Positions 1-8,219 of a stretch of DNA of 29,153 nt are shown here, one piece after another. Below the pieces are notes generated by a model. That model was not told where the DNA came from. It did not search any database and saw nothing but the letters and a program-made list of their open reading frames with translations. Position 1 is the first letter of the stretch. Each line of letters starts with the position of its first letter. The translations under genes and the position numbers were made by a program. The stretch lies in NCBI GenBank assembly GCA_900548855.1, contig URMF01000042.1:1-29153 (forward strand), given 5' to 3'. The stretch is from an uncultured Eubacteriales bacterium. Its GTDB lineage: Bacteria; Bacillota; Clostridia; Lachnospirales; Lachnospiraceae.

Positions 1-78
1 CCAAAGCACCCTGCTTATGATATTGTTTATATTGCACAACTGGATTTTGAAAATAAGAAGTTTCGCAATCGCCTATAA
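1..78 (+). CDS. 3' end of an unidentified gene (partial)
   Basis: Frame 1 is open from the window edge and gives a 25-residue C-terminus beginning PKHPAYDIVY and ending FRNRL before a TAA stop at 76-78. Codon use is ordinary. The start and most of the protein lie outside the window, so the family cannot be named. It converges on the SPFH gene, with only 18 bases between the two stops and no obvious terminator between them. Confidence 0.6.
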   Translation, partial: PKHPAYDIVYIAQLDFENKKFRNRL

Positions 79-96
79 AGTGTTCATAGGTATATA

Positions 97-1113
97 TTAA
101 TAGATAGAGCTGCTGTTTACAACCGGCTGGGCTTCCTTATTTCCACAGAGAACAACTAAAAGGTTGCTGACCATAGCGGCTTTGCGTTCTTCATCTAACA
201 CTACAATTTCCTCTTCACCAAGCTGCTTGATTGCCATATCCACCATACCCACAGCACCTTCCACAATTTTCTTGCGGGCGGCAATGACAGCAGATGCCTG
301 TTGTTTCTGAAGCATAGCGGCAGCAATTTCTTCGGAATAGGAAAGGTGGGTAATACGAACCTCCTTTACCTCAATACCGGCTTCTTCTACGCGCTGTTGC
401 AGTTCTTCCTGCATGGATTCCGCAATTTCCTGGCTGCTGCCCCGGAGCGTTCTCTCATGCTCTTCTTCGTTTTCATCCTCTTCTAATAAATCGTATGGAT
501 AAAGGCGTGTAATTTTGCGAATGGTGGAATCGCATTGTATGGAAAGATAGGTGCGGTAATTATTTACATTAAATACAGCTTTTGTAGGGTCCACTACCTT
601 CCAGATGACAACCGCACCGATAATAATAGGATTGCCCAGCGCGTCATTTACCTTTTGCTGGCGGTTGTTCAGGGTCATTGTCTTCAGGGATACCTTTTTC
701 TTAGGAACATTGAAGTTCAAATCAAGCTCCTTTCCCTGAATAGAGACCTCAGTAGCCGGTTCCTTTTCCTCTGCGGTAGGTGCTATAGAGGTGGCAAATG
801 GATTCGTGTAGAAATATCCAGGCGTCTTAATGGTTCCATAATAGTTACCAAACAGCGTTAACACAACCGCTTCCTTTGGATTCACGATGTGAAAACCACC
901 CCACATAATGGAAAAGACAATAATTCCCACCGTGGCAAGTATGACCAGAAGCGTTCCGACAATTGCAGAATCTGCTTCAAAGGCAAAACAGCAGCCGATA
1001 TAACCTGCAATACATAGAATATAGCCTGCAATCACAAGAAAAAGCATGGCAAATCCGTTGGCTTTGGTAATCTCCCGTTCTGTTACATCTTTTAGGTTTA
1101 AATCCTCATTCAT
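97..1113 (-). CDS. SPFH/band-7 domain membrane protein
   Basis: The product is about 338 residues. Two hydrophobic segments lie near residues 18-42 and 47-70 and are followed by an SPFH (stomatin/prohibitin/flotillin) domain. Family traits seen are the GGFHIVNPKEAVVLTLFG entry into the domain, the GAVVIWKVVDPTKAVFNV strand region, and the long Glu/Arg-rich helix leading to EVRITHLSYSEEIAAAMLQK. Such proteins form membrane-anchored oligomers that organise membrane microdomains or scaffold proteases; the exact role here is unknown. I chose the ATG at 1113 (MNEDLN) over the ATG 12 bases upstream because GGAGG (1119-1123) sits 5 bases before it and would otherwise be inside the coding sequence. 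It is transcribed divergently from the PocR-kinase gene, and its promoter is overlapped by a palindrome. Confidence 0.88.
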   Translation of the reverse strand: MNEDLNLKDVTEREITKANGFAMLFLVIAGYILCIAGYIGCCFAFEADSAIVGTLLVILATVGIIVFSIMWGGFHIVNPKEAVVLTLFGNYYGTIKTPGYFYTNPFATSIAPTAEEKEPATEVSIQGKELDLNFNVPKKKVSLKTMTLNNRQQKVNDALGNPIIIGAVVIWKVVDPTKAVFNVNNYRTYLSIQCDSTIRKITRLYPYDLLEEDENEEEHERTLRGSSQEIAESMQEELQQRVEEAGIEVKEVRITHLSYSEEIAAAMLQKQQASAVIAARKKIVEGAVGMVDMAIKQLGEEEIVVLDEERKAAMVSNLLVVLCGNKEAQPVVNSSSIY

Positions 1114-1160
1114 AAGAGCCTCCATTTCCTGTACCTGGGGTACATAGCGATATTATTTTG

Positions 1161-1175
1161 ATATCATTATGATAT
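1161..1175. promoter_or_regulatory. Palindromic operator candidate over the SPFH -10
   Basis: ATATCAT-T-ATGATAT is a perfect 7-1-7 palindrome that covers the -10 box of the SPFH promoter. That position suggests repressor binding. No regulator that would fit is identifiable in the window. Confidence 0.5.
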
Positions 1176-1197
1176 AACAGAGTGAAGAATATGTCAA
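1169..1197 (-). promoter_or_regulatory. Sigma-A promoter of the SPFH gene
   Basis: On the minus strand, TTGACA (1192-1197) and TATCAT (1169-1174) are separated by 17 bases. The -10 lies about 55 bases upstream of the chosen start codon. The -35 is a perfect consensus match. Confidence 0.7.
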
Positions 1198-1228
1198 TTA
1201 TTTTTTGTGACTTATTTTTATGCGATAC

Positions 1229-1257
1229 TGGTTTTTGCTTATGGAATGTGCTATTAT
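1229..1257 (+). promoter_or_regulatory. Possible promoter of the PocR-kinase/EAL unit
   Basis: An extended -10 (TGC followed by TATTAT at 1252-1257) lies 39 bases before the ATG at 1296. The -35 at the right distance (TGGTTT, 1229-1234) is weak. This is the best candidate in the gap, but not a strong one. Confidence 0.35.
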
Positions 1258-1295
1258 TTAGACAATTCATTACAGACACGTGAGGGTGTAAAGAG

Positions 1296-2551
1296 ATGGC
1301 AGAAATTCGATTAACAGATTTAATAGATGTGAATATATTACAGCAGATTCAGGATGGTTTTTCCGGATATACAGGAATGGCGGCATTGACAACGGATGCG
1401 GATGGAGTTCCTGTGACAAAGGGAAGCGGTTTTACAGATTTCTGTATGAATCTGACCAGAAAATCAGAAATCGGATGTAAAAGATGTGCGGAATGTGACC
1501 GCAATGGTGCTTTGAAGACCTTTAAGGAAGGTAAACCGGAGGTATATTACTGTCATGCTGGTCTGGTTGATTATGCTGCTCCGATTATGGTGGAGGGCAA
1601 ATTTATTGGCAGCTTTATCGGTGGACAGGTTCGGACTGCTGAGATTGATGAAGCGGACATGAAAAAAAGAGCTGTGGAAATGGGAATTGACCCGGAAGAA
1701 TATGTACAGGCGGCAAAGCGGACAGCGGTGTTAACGATACAGGATATTGACCGGGCGGCAGAGTTTCTTTATAAGATTTCTAAGGTTTTGTCGGGGATGG
1801 CTTATAAAAATTATGAAGCGTTAAAAAACAGCCGTAGAATGGAACGGGCAGCCCGCTCCCAGGCAGCTTTTATTATGGATATGAGTCTGAGTGTGCAAAA
1901 AAGCATGGAAGGCTGGCTGGTGATGACGGAACAGGCAATGGACAGCCAGAGCGGCAGTATCATGGAGCATACGATGCGCCAGATTATTTCGCAGGGAAAA
2001 GAGGTGTATTCCTCTATTGGGGATACCGTGGAATACATCCGGATGTCCGGCGGTGAAGTGGAGCTGTTGGAGACGGAATATTCAATCAGGGAACTGTTGG
2101 AACAGACAGTAGTGAGTGCTAAGGCAATATCCGGAATGGAAGAAGTCCAGATTGATATAGCAATTGCGGATACGGTGCCGGAGTATTTGCTTGGGGATTC
2201 CGGGCGGATTGGGCAAATTGTAAGCAAGCTGTTGCAGAATATCCTGTATTTGACGGAGGATAAGCAGATAAATATTCAGGTGTCCGGTTATTCTGCATCC
2301 TATGCTACCATGCTGGTGTTAAGGATTGCGAACAGTGGCTACGGGATATCGGAAGTTTTCGGGATATTCAGGAATATTTGAGAAATAGTGAGCAGCGTCT
2401 GTCCGGCTTAGATGAAAACAGTGGATTTGGAATGTCCATGGTTTATTTGCTTATCCGGCAGATGTCCGGTAAGCTTGTGCTGGAAAAAGCGGATAACGGC
2501 GGTATAGCATTTATGGTTAATGTGCCACAGCTGGAGATTGGAGAGGATTGA
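1296..2551 (+). pseudogene. PocR-domain degenerate histidine kinase, frameshifted
   Basis: Residues 1 to about 170 form a PocR ligand-binding domain with the cysteine pattern CKRCAECDRN, then YYCHAGLVDYAAPI and GSFIGGQV. A linker and an ATPase-like half follow. The helix that should carry the phospho-accepting His reads FIMDMSLSVQKSMEGW, with Leu where kinases have MSHE, so autophosphorylation is unlikely. An N-box-like LLQNILYLT and a G1-like NSGYGI are visible. The open frame then stops at 2379-2381. From about 2355 the -1 frame continues as RDIQEYLRNSEQRLSGLDEN, then GFGMSMVYLLIRQMSGKL (a G2 box), ending at TGA 2549-2551. One base missing, possibly in the TTTT run at 2357-2360, explains it; repair gives 418 residues. 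No canonical slippery heptamer was found. The EAL gene follows after 6 bases, so the pair is probably an operon linking ligand sensing to c-di-GMP turnover. Confidence 0.8.
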
Positions 2552-2557
2552 TATGTT

Positions 2558-4240
2558 ATGTTTGACAGTATAGAATATGCGGAAGCTTTTGATGAGTTTC
2601 TTCTAAAAATGGAACAAATTCCGGATTTGGTGCATCCCGGTACACAGGATGCACTGAACCGTATCTGCCAGCTGCTCCGTATATCCAGGGTAGAGGTTAT
2701 CTTTTATGAGACGGCGAGACATGAGGCAATGAAAAAGGGAAACCGGGTAATCTTTTATGAATATGGATGTGTGGATAGAGACCGCGTGCTTTGTAAACGG
2801 GAGATAACGGATAATGGTGGCATTGCGGTTTATAAATTATACCAGAGAGCGGAGGAACCGGATTGGAATACGGTAGAAGCCGAGAAGCTTACAGTGGTTG
2901 CAAAAATGATGTTCACCTTTAACGGACGCGTCCGGGTTATGCATATTGCGAAGGAGCTTACCTTTAAGGATCAGGATTTGGGAATTTTCAGCCTGCGCTA
3001 TTTTATGAAGCAAGCCAGTGAGCTGATTGCGAATCAGGAAATCGGTGACTATGCGGCGTGCTATTTTAATCTCAGACGGTTTTCCCTGATAAACCAGCAG
3101 ATTGGAAGGGATAGGGGAACAAAGGTTATGAAAATCTTTGTGAGACAGCTGCAGGATAAGCTGACCTCCACGGAAGCAGTCTGCCGGGTTGGCGGAGACA
3201 ACTTTACGTTGTTGTTTTTGAAGGAGCATTTAGATGTAGTAATGGATTACCTGCAGGGAACAGAAATCATATACGAGGATACCACTGGTGAGAGGGTAAT
3301 GGTTACGGCAAATGCTGGTTACTATATGATTCCTGAGGAGTGTGAGGATGCGGAGCACATTATGGACAATGCCAGTGCGGCGGTTAATATTGCCAGGAAT
3401 GTTGTGAAAAAACCCTATGTTTTTTTCGACGAGGAGATGGTAAAGCAGCAGACCCGAGCGAAGCAGATAGAAAATATATTTCCGGAATGCATGGAAAAAG
3501 AGGAATTTAAGGTATATTACCAGCCCAAAATCCGGCTTAAGGATTATAACCTGGCTGGGGCGGAAGCATTATGCCGGTGGTATCATGATGGCAGGCTGAT
3601 AGCACCGGGAGAGTTTATTCCTGTTTTAGAGCAGACAAAGGTTATCTGTCTGCTGGATTTTTATATGCTGGAGCATGTATGCAGGGATATACGCAGATGG
3701 CTGGATGAAGGGCGCAGAGTGGTGAAGGTGTCTGTTAATCTGTCCCGCCGCCATATGGGAGATTTCTTTTTGTTAGAGAATATTTTGGCAATTATTGACA
3801 GATACCATGTTCCGCATGAATACATAGAAATTGAATTAACCGAAACTGCAATGGATGTGGATTTTGGCGAGCTGAAAAACATTGTTTACGGGCTGCACGA
3901 GCAAGGAATCAGTACCTCGGTGGATGATTTTGGAATGGGATATTCCTCTCTTAATTTAATCAGGGAACTACCATGGAATGTACTGAAGATTGATAAAAGC
4001 TTTCTGCCGGAAGAAAAAGATGATTCGCTGCAGAAATATGTTATGTTAAAGCATTTGATTGCCCTTTCACAGGATATGGGGCTGGAGTGTATTGTGGAGG
4101 GTGTGGAGACGGTAGAGCATGTAAAGCTTATAAAGGAAAATAACTGCTATCTGGCACAGGGCTTTTATTTTGATAAACCACTGCCAGTATATGAATTTGA
4201 AAAACGGCTGCTGGATATGGAAAGAAACCTTGACAGCTAA
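2558..4240 (+). CDS. c-di-GMP phosphodiesterase: degenerate GGDEF plus EAL
   Basis: The product has 560 residues. Residues 1 to about 150 are an unassigned N-terminal region. Next is a GGDEF-fold domain whose signature near residue 211 reads RVGGDNF instead of GGDEF. It has no RxxD inhibitory site just upstream, so cyclase activity is unlikely. The EAL domain (about 305-555) looks intact: GAEALCRW near 334, VSVNLSRRH, EIELTETAMD, the TSVDDFGMGYSSLNLI loop, LKIDKSFL, ECIVEGVET and AQGFYFDKPLP. It should hydrolyse c-di-GMP to pGpG, with the GGDEF-like domain perhaps acting as a regulatory GTP-binding module, as known for similar proteins. The start ATG at 2558 is preceded by GGAGAGG. The gene lies 6 bases after the repaired PocR-kinase frame and ends at a strong terminator. 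Confidence 0.92.
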   Translation: MFDSIEYAEAFDEFLLKMEQIPDLVHPGTQDALNRICQLLRISRVEVIFYETARHEAMKKGNRVIFYEYGCVDRDRVLCKREITDNGGIAVYKLYQRAEEPDWNTVEAEKLTVVAKMMFTFNGRVRVMHIAKELTFKDQDLGIFSLRYFMKQASELIANQEIGDYAACYFNLRRFSLINQQIGRDRGTKVMKIFVRQLQDKLTSTEAVCRVGGDNFTLLFLKEHLDVVMDYLQGTEIIYEDTTGERVMVTANAGYYMIPEECEDAEHIMDNASAAVNIARNVVKKPYVFFDEEMVKQQTRAKQIENIFPECMEKEEFKVYYQPKIRLKDYNLAGAEALCRWYHDGRLIAPGEFIPVLEQTKVICLLDFYMLEHVCRDIRRWLDEGRRVVKVSVNLSRRHMGDFFLLENILAIIDRYHVPHEYIEIELTETAMDVDFGELKNIVYGLHEQGISTSVDDFGMGYSSLNLIRELPWNVLKIDKSFLPEEKDDSLQKYVMLKHLIALSQDMGLECIVEGVETVEHVKLIKENNCYLAQGFYFDKPLPVYEFEKRLLDMERNLDS

Positions 4241-4242
4241 GA

Positions 4243-4283
4243 AAAGAGACTGTGTATCTTTGAAGTACACAGTCTCTTTTTTT
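4243..4283. terminator. Bidirectional intrinsic terminator
   Basis: A perfect 14-bp stem (4243-4256 with 4266-4279) and a 9-base loop are followed by a T run to 4283. On the minus strand the A-rich start of the stem gives a short T run too, so it can serve both the EAL gene and the convergent metY-like gene. Confidence 0.93.
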
Positions 4284-4303
4284 GGTTTTTGCATATTCTT
4301 TTG

Positions 4304-5581
4304 CTATACAGCAGCCAGTGCCTGTTCCAGGTCTGCGATGATGTCATCCACATCCTCGATTCCCACAGACAGGCGGATTAAATCCGGAAGAACACCAGCC
4401 TCAAGCAGCTGTTCGTCATTTAACTGGCGGTGTGTATGGCTGGCTTGGTGCAGTACACAGGAACGGGCATCTGCCACATGGGTTACAATGGCAATCATTT
4501 TGAGGGCGTTGCTAAACCGCATAGCACCTTCTTTGCCACCCTTTGGTCCAAAGCAGAGTACACCGCAGACGCCACCTGGCATATATTTTTGTGCCAACGG
4601 ATAGTATTTGCTGCTTTTTAGTCCTGCATATTCTACCCAGGCAACCTTTTCGTGGTTTTCCAGATACTGGGCAACCTTTAAAGCGTTCTCGCAGTGGCGG
4701 GGAATACGGAGGTGCAGAGTTTCCAGTCCGAGATTGGTGAGGAACGCATTCTGTGGAGACTGGCAGGCACCCATATCCCGCATTAACTGGGCAGTTGCCT
4801 TTGTGATATATGCGCCTTTGCCGAAGCGTTCGGTGTAAATGATTCCGTGATAAGAATCGTCGGGTGTGGTAAGTCCAGGGAATTTGTCTGCGTGGGCGCT
4901 CCAGTCAAAATTGCCGCTGTCTACAATACATCCGCCGGTGGAGGTGGCATGTCCATCCATGTATTTTGTGGTAGAGTGTACCACAATATCTGCTCCGAAT
5001 TCAAATGGGCGGCAATTAATCGGGGTTGCAAAAGTATTGTCACAAATCATTGGTACGCCGTGCTTATGGGCAAGGGTTACAAATTTTTCAATGTCCAGTA
5101 CAACACCGGAGGGATTGGATATGGTCTCGGCAAATACAACCTTTGTATTTGGCTGAAAGCACTGCTCCAATTCTTCAGCGCTGGCATCCTGGTCCACCAA
5201 AGTGGTTTCAATACCGAACCGTTTCAGGGTAACGGATAACAGGTTTGAGGTTCCTCCATATACCTTGGAAGCACAGATGACATGGTCGCCGGCCTCACAG
5301 ATATTGGTTACGGCAAGCATGGTAGCTGCCTGACCGGAGGAGGTGAGCATGGCAGCGGCACCGCCTTCCAAATCGCAGATTTTCTTTGCCACTAAGTCAC
5401 AGGTCGGGTTTTGAAGCCTGGTATAAAAATAACCCTCTTCTTCCAAATCAAACAGCTTTCCCATTTCCTCACTGGTCTCATAGCGAAATGTTGTGCTTTG
5501 ATAGATTGGTAGAACACGGGGCTCTCCATTTTTTGGTTCCCATCCGCCCTGTACGCAGATAGAGTCTTTTTTTAATTGCAT
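4304..5581 (-). CDS. metY: O-acetylhomoserine sulfhydrylase (PLP enzyme)
   Basis: This 425-residue protein of the Cys/Met-metabolism PLP family has the full family length. Visible motifs are LPIYQSTTFRYE near the N-terminus, YFYTRLQNPTCDLVAKKI, GGAAAMLTSSGQAA, KVVFAETISNPSG, CDNTFATP and the PLP-lysine motif VVHSTTKYMDGHATSTGG with Lys206. The C-terminal part has LRLSVGIEDVDDIIADL. The LFDLEEEGYFYTR insertion and the SHTHRQL stretch favour the MetY type, which makes homocysteine from O-acetylhomoserine and sulfide (or methionine from methanethiol), over cystathionine gamma-synthase. The cytosolic enzyme belongs to methionine biosynthesis. The start has AAGGAG 7 bases upstream. The leader is too short (about 30 bases) for an S-box riboswitch. 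The gene appears monocistronic. Confidence 0.9.
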   Translation of the reverse strand: MQLKKDSICVQGGWEPKNGEPRVLPIYQSTTFRYETSEEMGKLFDLEEEGYFYTRLQNPTCDLVAKKICDLEGGAAAMLTSSGQAATMLAVTNICEAGDHVICASKVYGGTSNLLSVTLKRFGIETTLVDQDASAEELEQCFQPNTKVVFAETISNPSGVVLDIEKFVTLAHKHGVPMICDNTFATPINCRPFEFGADIVVHSTTKYMDGHATSTGGCIVDSGNFDWSAHADKFPGLTTPDDSYHGIIYTERFGKGAYITKATAQLMRDMGACQSPQNAFLTNLGLETLHLRIPRHCENALKVAQYLENHEKVAWVEYAGLKSSKYYPLAQKYMPGGVCGVLCFGPKGGKEGAMRFSNALKMIAIVTHVADARSCVLHQASHTHRQLNDEQLLEAGVLPDLIRLSVGIEDVDDIIADLEQALAAV

Positions 5582-5616
5582 AGTGATTCTCCTTTTTGTG
5601 AAATATATTAAAATAT

Positions 5617-5645
5617 ATTCTAGTTGAAAATAACAAGAAAAGCAA
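5617..5645 (-). promoter_or_regulatory. Sigma-A promoter of the metY-like gene
   Basis: On the minus strand, TTGCTT (5640-5645), a 17-base spacer and TAGAAT (5617-5622) lie about 36 bases upstream of the start codon. The rest of the gap up to 5839 is AT-rich, and I see nothing else firm in it. Confidence 0.65.
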
Positions 5646-5839
5646 GATTTTCATATCGGAATTATATGTGTATAGGATTGCCGCTGGCAGAGGAATATTT
5701 TAAGTGTAATTGGGAAATGAACTTTTTTAATATTTGTAACAATAATATATGAATAAGAAAAATTTGCGAAACTCTCTGGTTTCAAAAACACAGTTTTGCA
5801 ATTACCTACAAACTATATATGAATGAAAGGAGAAATAAA

Positions 5840-6196
5840 ATGGGATGTTTAGGAAATATACTTTGGATTATATTTGGAGGAGCGGAAGGTGCACTTGCAT
5901 GGTTTTTGTATGGTTGTTTGTGGTCCATTACAATTGTGGGAATTCCCATTGGAAGACAGTGCTTTAAATTTGCCAGTTTAACGCTTTTTCCCTTTGGAAA
6001 AGAGGTAGAGTATGGCGGTGGTGGAATTTCCCTGATTGCCAATGTAATCTGGATGATTGTGACAGGAATTCCCATGGCAGTTGGACATTTTCTGACAGGC
6101 TGTCTTTTGTGTATAACAATTATCGGTGTTCCCTTTGGGTTGCAGCAGTTTAAGCTGGCAAAGCTGGCTTTGATGCCTTTTGGTTCCAGCTTGTAG
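5840..6196 (+). CDS. yccF: YccF-family inner membrane protein
   Basis: The product has 118 residues and two copies of the YccF membrane domain. The first is GCLGNILWIIFGG to SITIVGIPIGRQCFKFASL and the second is NVIWMIVTGIPMAVGHFL to CITIIGVPFGLQQFKLAKL. Each repeat ends with the IGxPxGxQxFK signature, followed by LxPFG. The function of the family is unknown; it has several hydrophobic segments and should sit in the membrane. I chose the ATG at 5840 (MGCLGN) because AAAGGAG lies 7 bases before it and homologues begin at this motif. An upstream in-frame ATG at 5819 has no ribosome binding site. No clear promoter was found. Confidence 0.9.
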   Translation: MGCLGNILWIIFGGAEGALAWFLYGCLWSITIVGIPIGRQCFKFASLTLFPFGKEVEYGGGGISLIANVIWMIVTGIPMAVGHFLTGCLLCITIIGVPFGLQQFKLAKLALMPFGSSL

Positions 6197-6213
6197 GATT
6201 AACAAAAAAATGC

Positions 6214-6241
6214 TTGACAATATGGCGGATTGTATTATAAT
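6214..6241 (+). promoter_or_regulatory. Near-consensus promoter of the marR-citrate synthase unit
   Basis: TTGACA (6214-6219) and TATAAT (6236-6241) are both perfect consensus boxes with a 16-base spacer. Predicted transcription starts near 6248, about 130 bases before the MarR start codon. This is the strongest promoter seen in the window. Confidence 0.85.
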
Positions 6242-6256
6242 GGTTTAAAAATAAAT

Positions 6257-6272
6257 AGTTTAAAATTGAACT
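6257..6272. promoter_or_regulatory. Operator candidate for the adjacent MarR regulator
   Basis: AGTTTAAAATTGAACT is an imperfect 16-bp palindrome (6 of 8 positions symmetric) just downstream of the predicted start site. A related half, GTTTAAAA, also occurs at 6243-6250. MarR proteins typically bind 16-20 bp AT-rich palindromes near their own promoters, so autoregulation is a reasonable inference. Confidence 0.5.
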
Positions 6273-6282
6273 GATGTCCGGA

Positions 6283-6312
6283 GCCCTGCATCGCGCAGGG
6301 CGATATTTTTTT
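6283..6312 (+). terminator. Terminator or attenuator in the marR leader
   Basis: The stem GCCCTGC (6283-6289) with GCAGGGC (6295-6301) has a 5-base loop. GATA and seven T follow (6306-6312). It could end yccF transcripts, but it also lies 65 bases into the transcript from the strong promoter at 6214, so it could act as an attenuator or define a short RNA. Confidence 0.7.
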
Positions 6313-6376
6313 GCCTGTCAGAAAATTTCATTTCCATGGGCAAAAATACTCCGCCATTATAGTAAGAGGGGATAAG

Positions 6377-6817
6377 ATGAACCAGTCGTTGGAAGTATTA
6401 TTGAATGGAATGCAGTTTAGAAAGCTGATGGAAAGTGAATTTGAGGCAATTTATAAAGAGTACAATCTATGTAAAATTGATTTGCAGATATTGTATTATT
6501 TATATACGGCAGGAGAACACAATACATCAAAGGATATTTTTGATTTAGAGCTTTTTTCAAAGGGACATATATCCCAATCCCTGAGCAGGCTGCAAAAAAT
6601 GAAACTGATTATTATGGTGCAGGATGAGGAGGATAGAAGATATGTTCACAACGTGCTTACCCAGGATGCCAATAAGGTGCTTGCAGGTCTGCAGGAGATT
6701 TATGCCCGTATCAACCGGGTTGTTTTGAAGGATGTGACAGAGGAAGAGAAAAGGATATTGGTATCACTGGCGCAAAGAATTAATGATAATATCAGAAACG
6801 AACTGTCAGAAAGATGA
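6377..6817 (+). CDS. MarR-family winged-helix regulator
   Basis: The product has 146 residues, a normal MarR length. The layout is an N-terminal helix, then KIDLQILYYLYTAGEHNTSKDIF, the recognition-helix region SKGHISQSLSRLQKMKLI, the wing QDEEDRRYVHNVLT and a C-terminal dimerisation helix to the end. I chose the ATG at 6377, with AGAGGGG upstream; the in-frame TTG at 6311 lies in the terminator T run and is not credible. It lies 24 bases before citrate synthase and is very probably co-transcribed with it. The palindrome at 6257 suggests autoregulation. The ligand is unknown. Confidence 0.88.
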   Translation: MNQSLEVLLNGMQFRKLMESEFEAIYKEYNLCKIDLQILYYLYTAGEHNTSKDIFDLELFSKGHISQSLSRLQKMKLIIMVQDEEDRRYVHNVLTQDANKVLAGLQEIYARINRVVLKDVTEEEKRILVSLAQRINDNIRNELSER

Positions 6818-6841
6818 GATTGCCAGAACAGGAGGAAAGAT

Positions 6842-8167
6842 ATGGAGAAATTGAAACAATATGTGAAAGAAAAACAGGAGCTATGCATTGAAAATGACTA
6901 CATTTCGGATAAGCTGTTTAGTGAATATGGTGTGAACAGAGGATTGCGGGATGAAAATGGAAAGGGAGTTTTAACAGGTCTGACCAACATTTCCAAAATT
7001 GTATCATTTAGAAATGTGGATGGGAAGCGGATTCCCTGTGACGGGGAACTGTGGTATAGAGGCTATCAGGTAAACACTTTGATTGAGTCTCTGGGAAAAG
7101 AGGAGTTTGGCTTTGAAAAGATAGCATATTTGCTTTTGTTCGGAGAGATTCCTACTCCGTCTGAACAGAGTGAATTTATGGAGCAGCTGGGCTGGTGCAG
7201 AAATCTGCCTACTAATTTTACAAGGGACGTCATTATGAAAGCGCCGTCAAAGGATATTATGAATACTATGACAAGGAGTATTTTAACGCTGGCTTCCTAT
7301 GATGAGCAGTTAAGTGCAGGAGGAATTGATAATAATATCAGACAGTGTATGCAGCTGATTTCTGTATTTCCGATGCTGGCAGTATATGGTTTTCATGCAG
7401 ACAATCACTATAACAATGACGGAAGTATGTATATCCACAGACCAGACCCGAAGCTTTCCACAGCGGAGAATTTTTTGAAAATGCTAAGACCGGATGAGCA
7501 GTATTCGTGGCTGGAGGCAAAGGTTTTAGATACAGCCCTTATTCTGCATATGGAACACGGAGGAGGAAATAATTCCACATTTACAACGAGGGTCGTTACA
7601 TCCTCCGGTTCCGATACATATTCTGCTATGGCAGCGGCAATGTCATCCTTGAAGGGACCAAAGCATGGAGGAGCAAATATTAAGGTTATGGAGATGATGC
7701 AGGATATAAGGAACTCTGTTAAGGATATAACTGATGAAGAAGAAGTCCGTGCCTATCTGGAGAAGATAATGGACGGAGAGGCATTTGACAGAAAAGGTCT
7801 GATTTATGGTATGGGACATGCCGTGTACTCCATATCCGACCCACGAGAGCGGATTTTAAAACACTATGTGGAACGCCTTGCAGCGGCAAAGCACAAAGAA
7901 AAGGATATGAAGCTATATAATAATATAGAAAAGCTTGCCCCTGAAATCATTGCAGAGAAAAGGCATATTTATAAGGGTGTCAGCCCAAATGTGGATTTTT
8001 ATAGCGGCTTTGTATATGAAATGCTTGGAATCCCGGTAGAATTATATACACCGTTATTTGCTATTGCGCGTATTGTGGGCTGGAGTGCACACCGGCTGGA
8101 AGAATTAGTGGGTATGGGAAGGATTATCCGTCCAGCATATATGAGTGTTATGGAAGAGAAACAATAG
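6842..8167 (+). CDS. Citrate synthase
   Basis: The product has 441 residues. It condenses acetyl-CoA (or a close acyl-CoA) with oxaloacetate. The catalytic triad is visible: His239 in HMEHGGGNNSTF, His326 in GMGHAVYSISDPRERI and Asp385 in NVDFYSGFVYEMLGIP. The CoA-binding MSSLKGPKHGGAN stretch is also present. It has a longer N-terminal part than minimal Gram-positive enzymes (KLFSEYGVNRGLRDENGKGV). Specificity for acetyl-CoA over propionyl-CoA cannot be read from sequence. GGAGG lies 7 bases upstream. No aconitase or isocitrate dehydrogenase gene is nearby; the partner gene is the MarR regulator. In anaerobes the enzyme usually feeds glutamate synthesis. Confidence 0.93.
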   Translation: MEKLKQYVKEKQELCIENDYISDKLFSEYGVNRGLRDENGKGVLTGLTNISKIVSFRNVDGKRIPCDGELWYRGYQVNTLIESLGKEEFGFEKIAYLLLFGEIPTPSEQSEFMEQLGWCRNLPTNFTRDVIMKAPSKDIMNTMTRSILTLASYDEQLSAGGIDNNIRQCMQLISVFPMLAVYGFHADNHYNNDGSMYIHRPDPKLSTAENFLKMLRPDEQYSWLEAKVLDTALILHMEHGGGNNSTFTTRVVTSSGSDTYSAMAAAMSSLKGPKHGGANIKVMEMMQDIRNSVKDITDEEEVRAYLEKIMDGEAFDRKGLIYGMGHAVYSISDPRERILKHYVERLAAAKHKEKDMKLYNNIEKLAPEIIAEKRHIYKGVSPNVDFYSGFVYEMLGIPVELYTPLFAIARIVGWSAHRLEELVGMGRIIRPAYMSVMEEKQ

Positions 8168-8219
8168 CTTATAGTGGATTATCATTATAAAATACAAAAG
8201 TAAAGAGGGAGAGATTTTA

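Noticed and set aside
2340..2385. Programmed -1 ribosomal frameshift joining the two halves of the PocR kinase
   Set aside because: No X-XXY-YYZ slippery heptamer is in register (the site reads GAA GTT TTC GGG) and no strong downstream stem was seen. A lost base is simpler.
5760..5815. Possible repeat of the 60-80 segment (TTTCGCAATC versus similar TTGCGAAAC text)
   Set aside because: The resemblance is limited to a few bases and does not extend; it is chance similarity.
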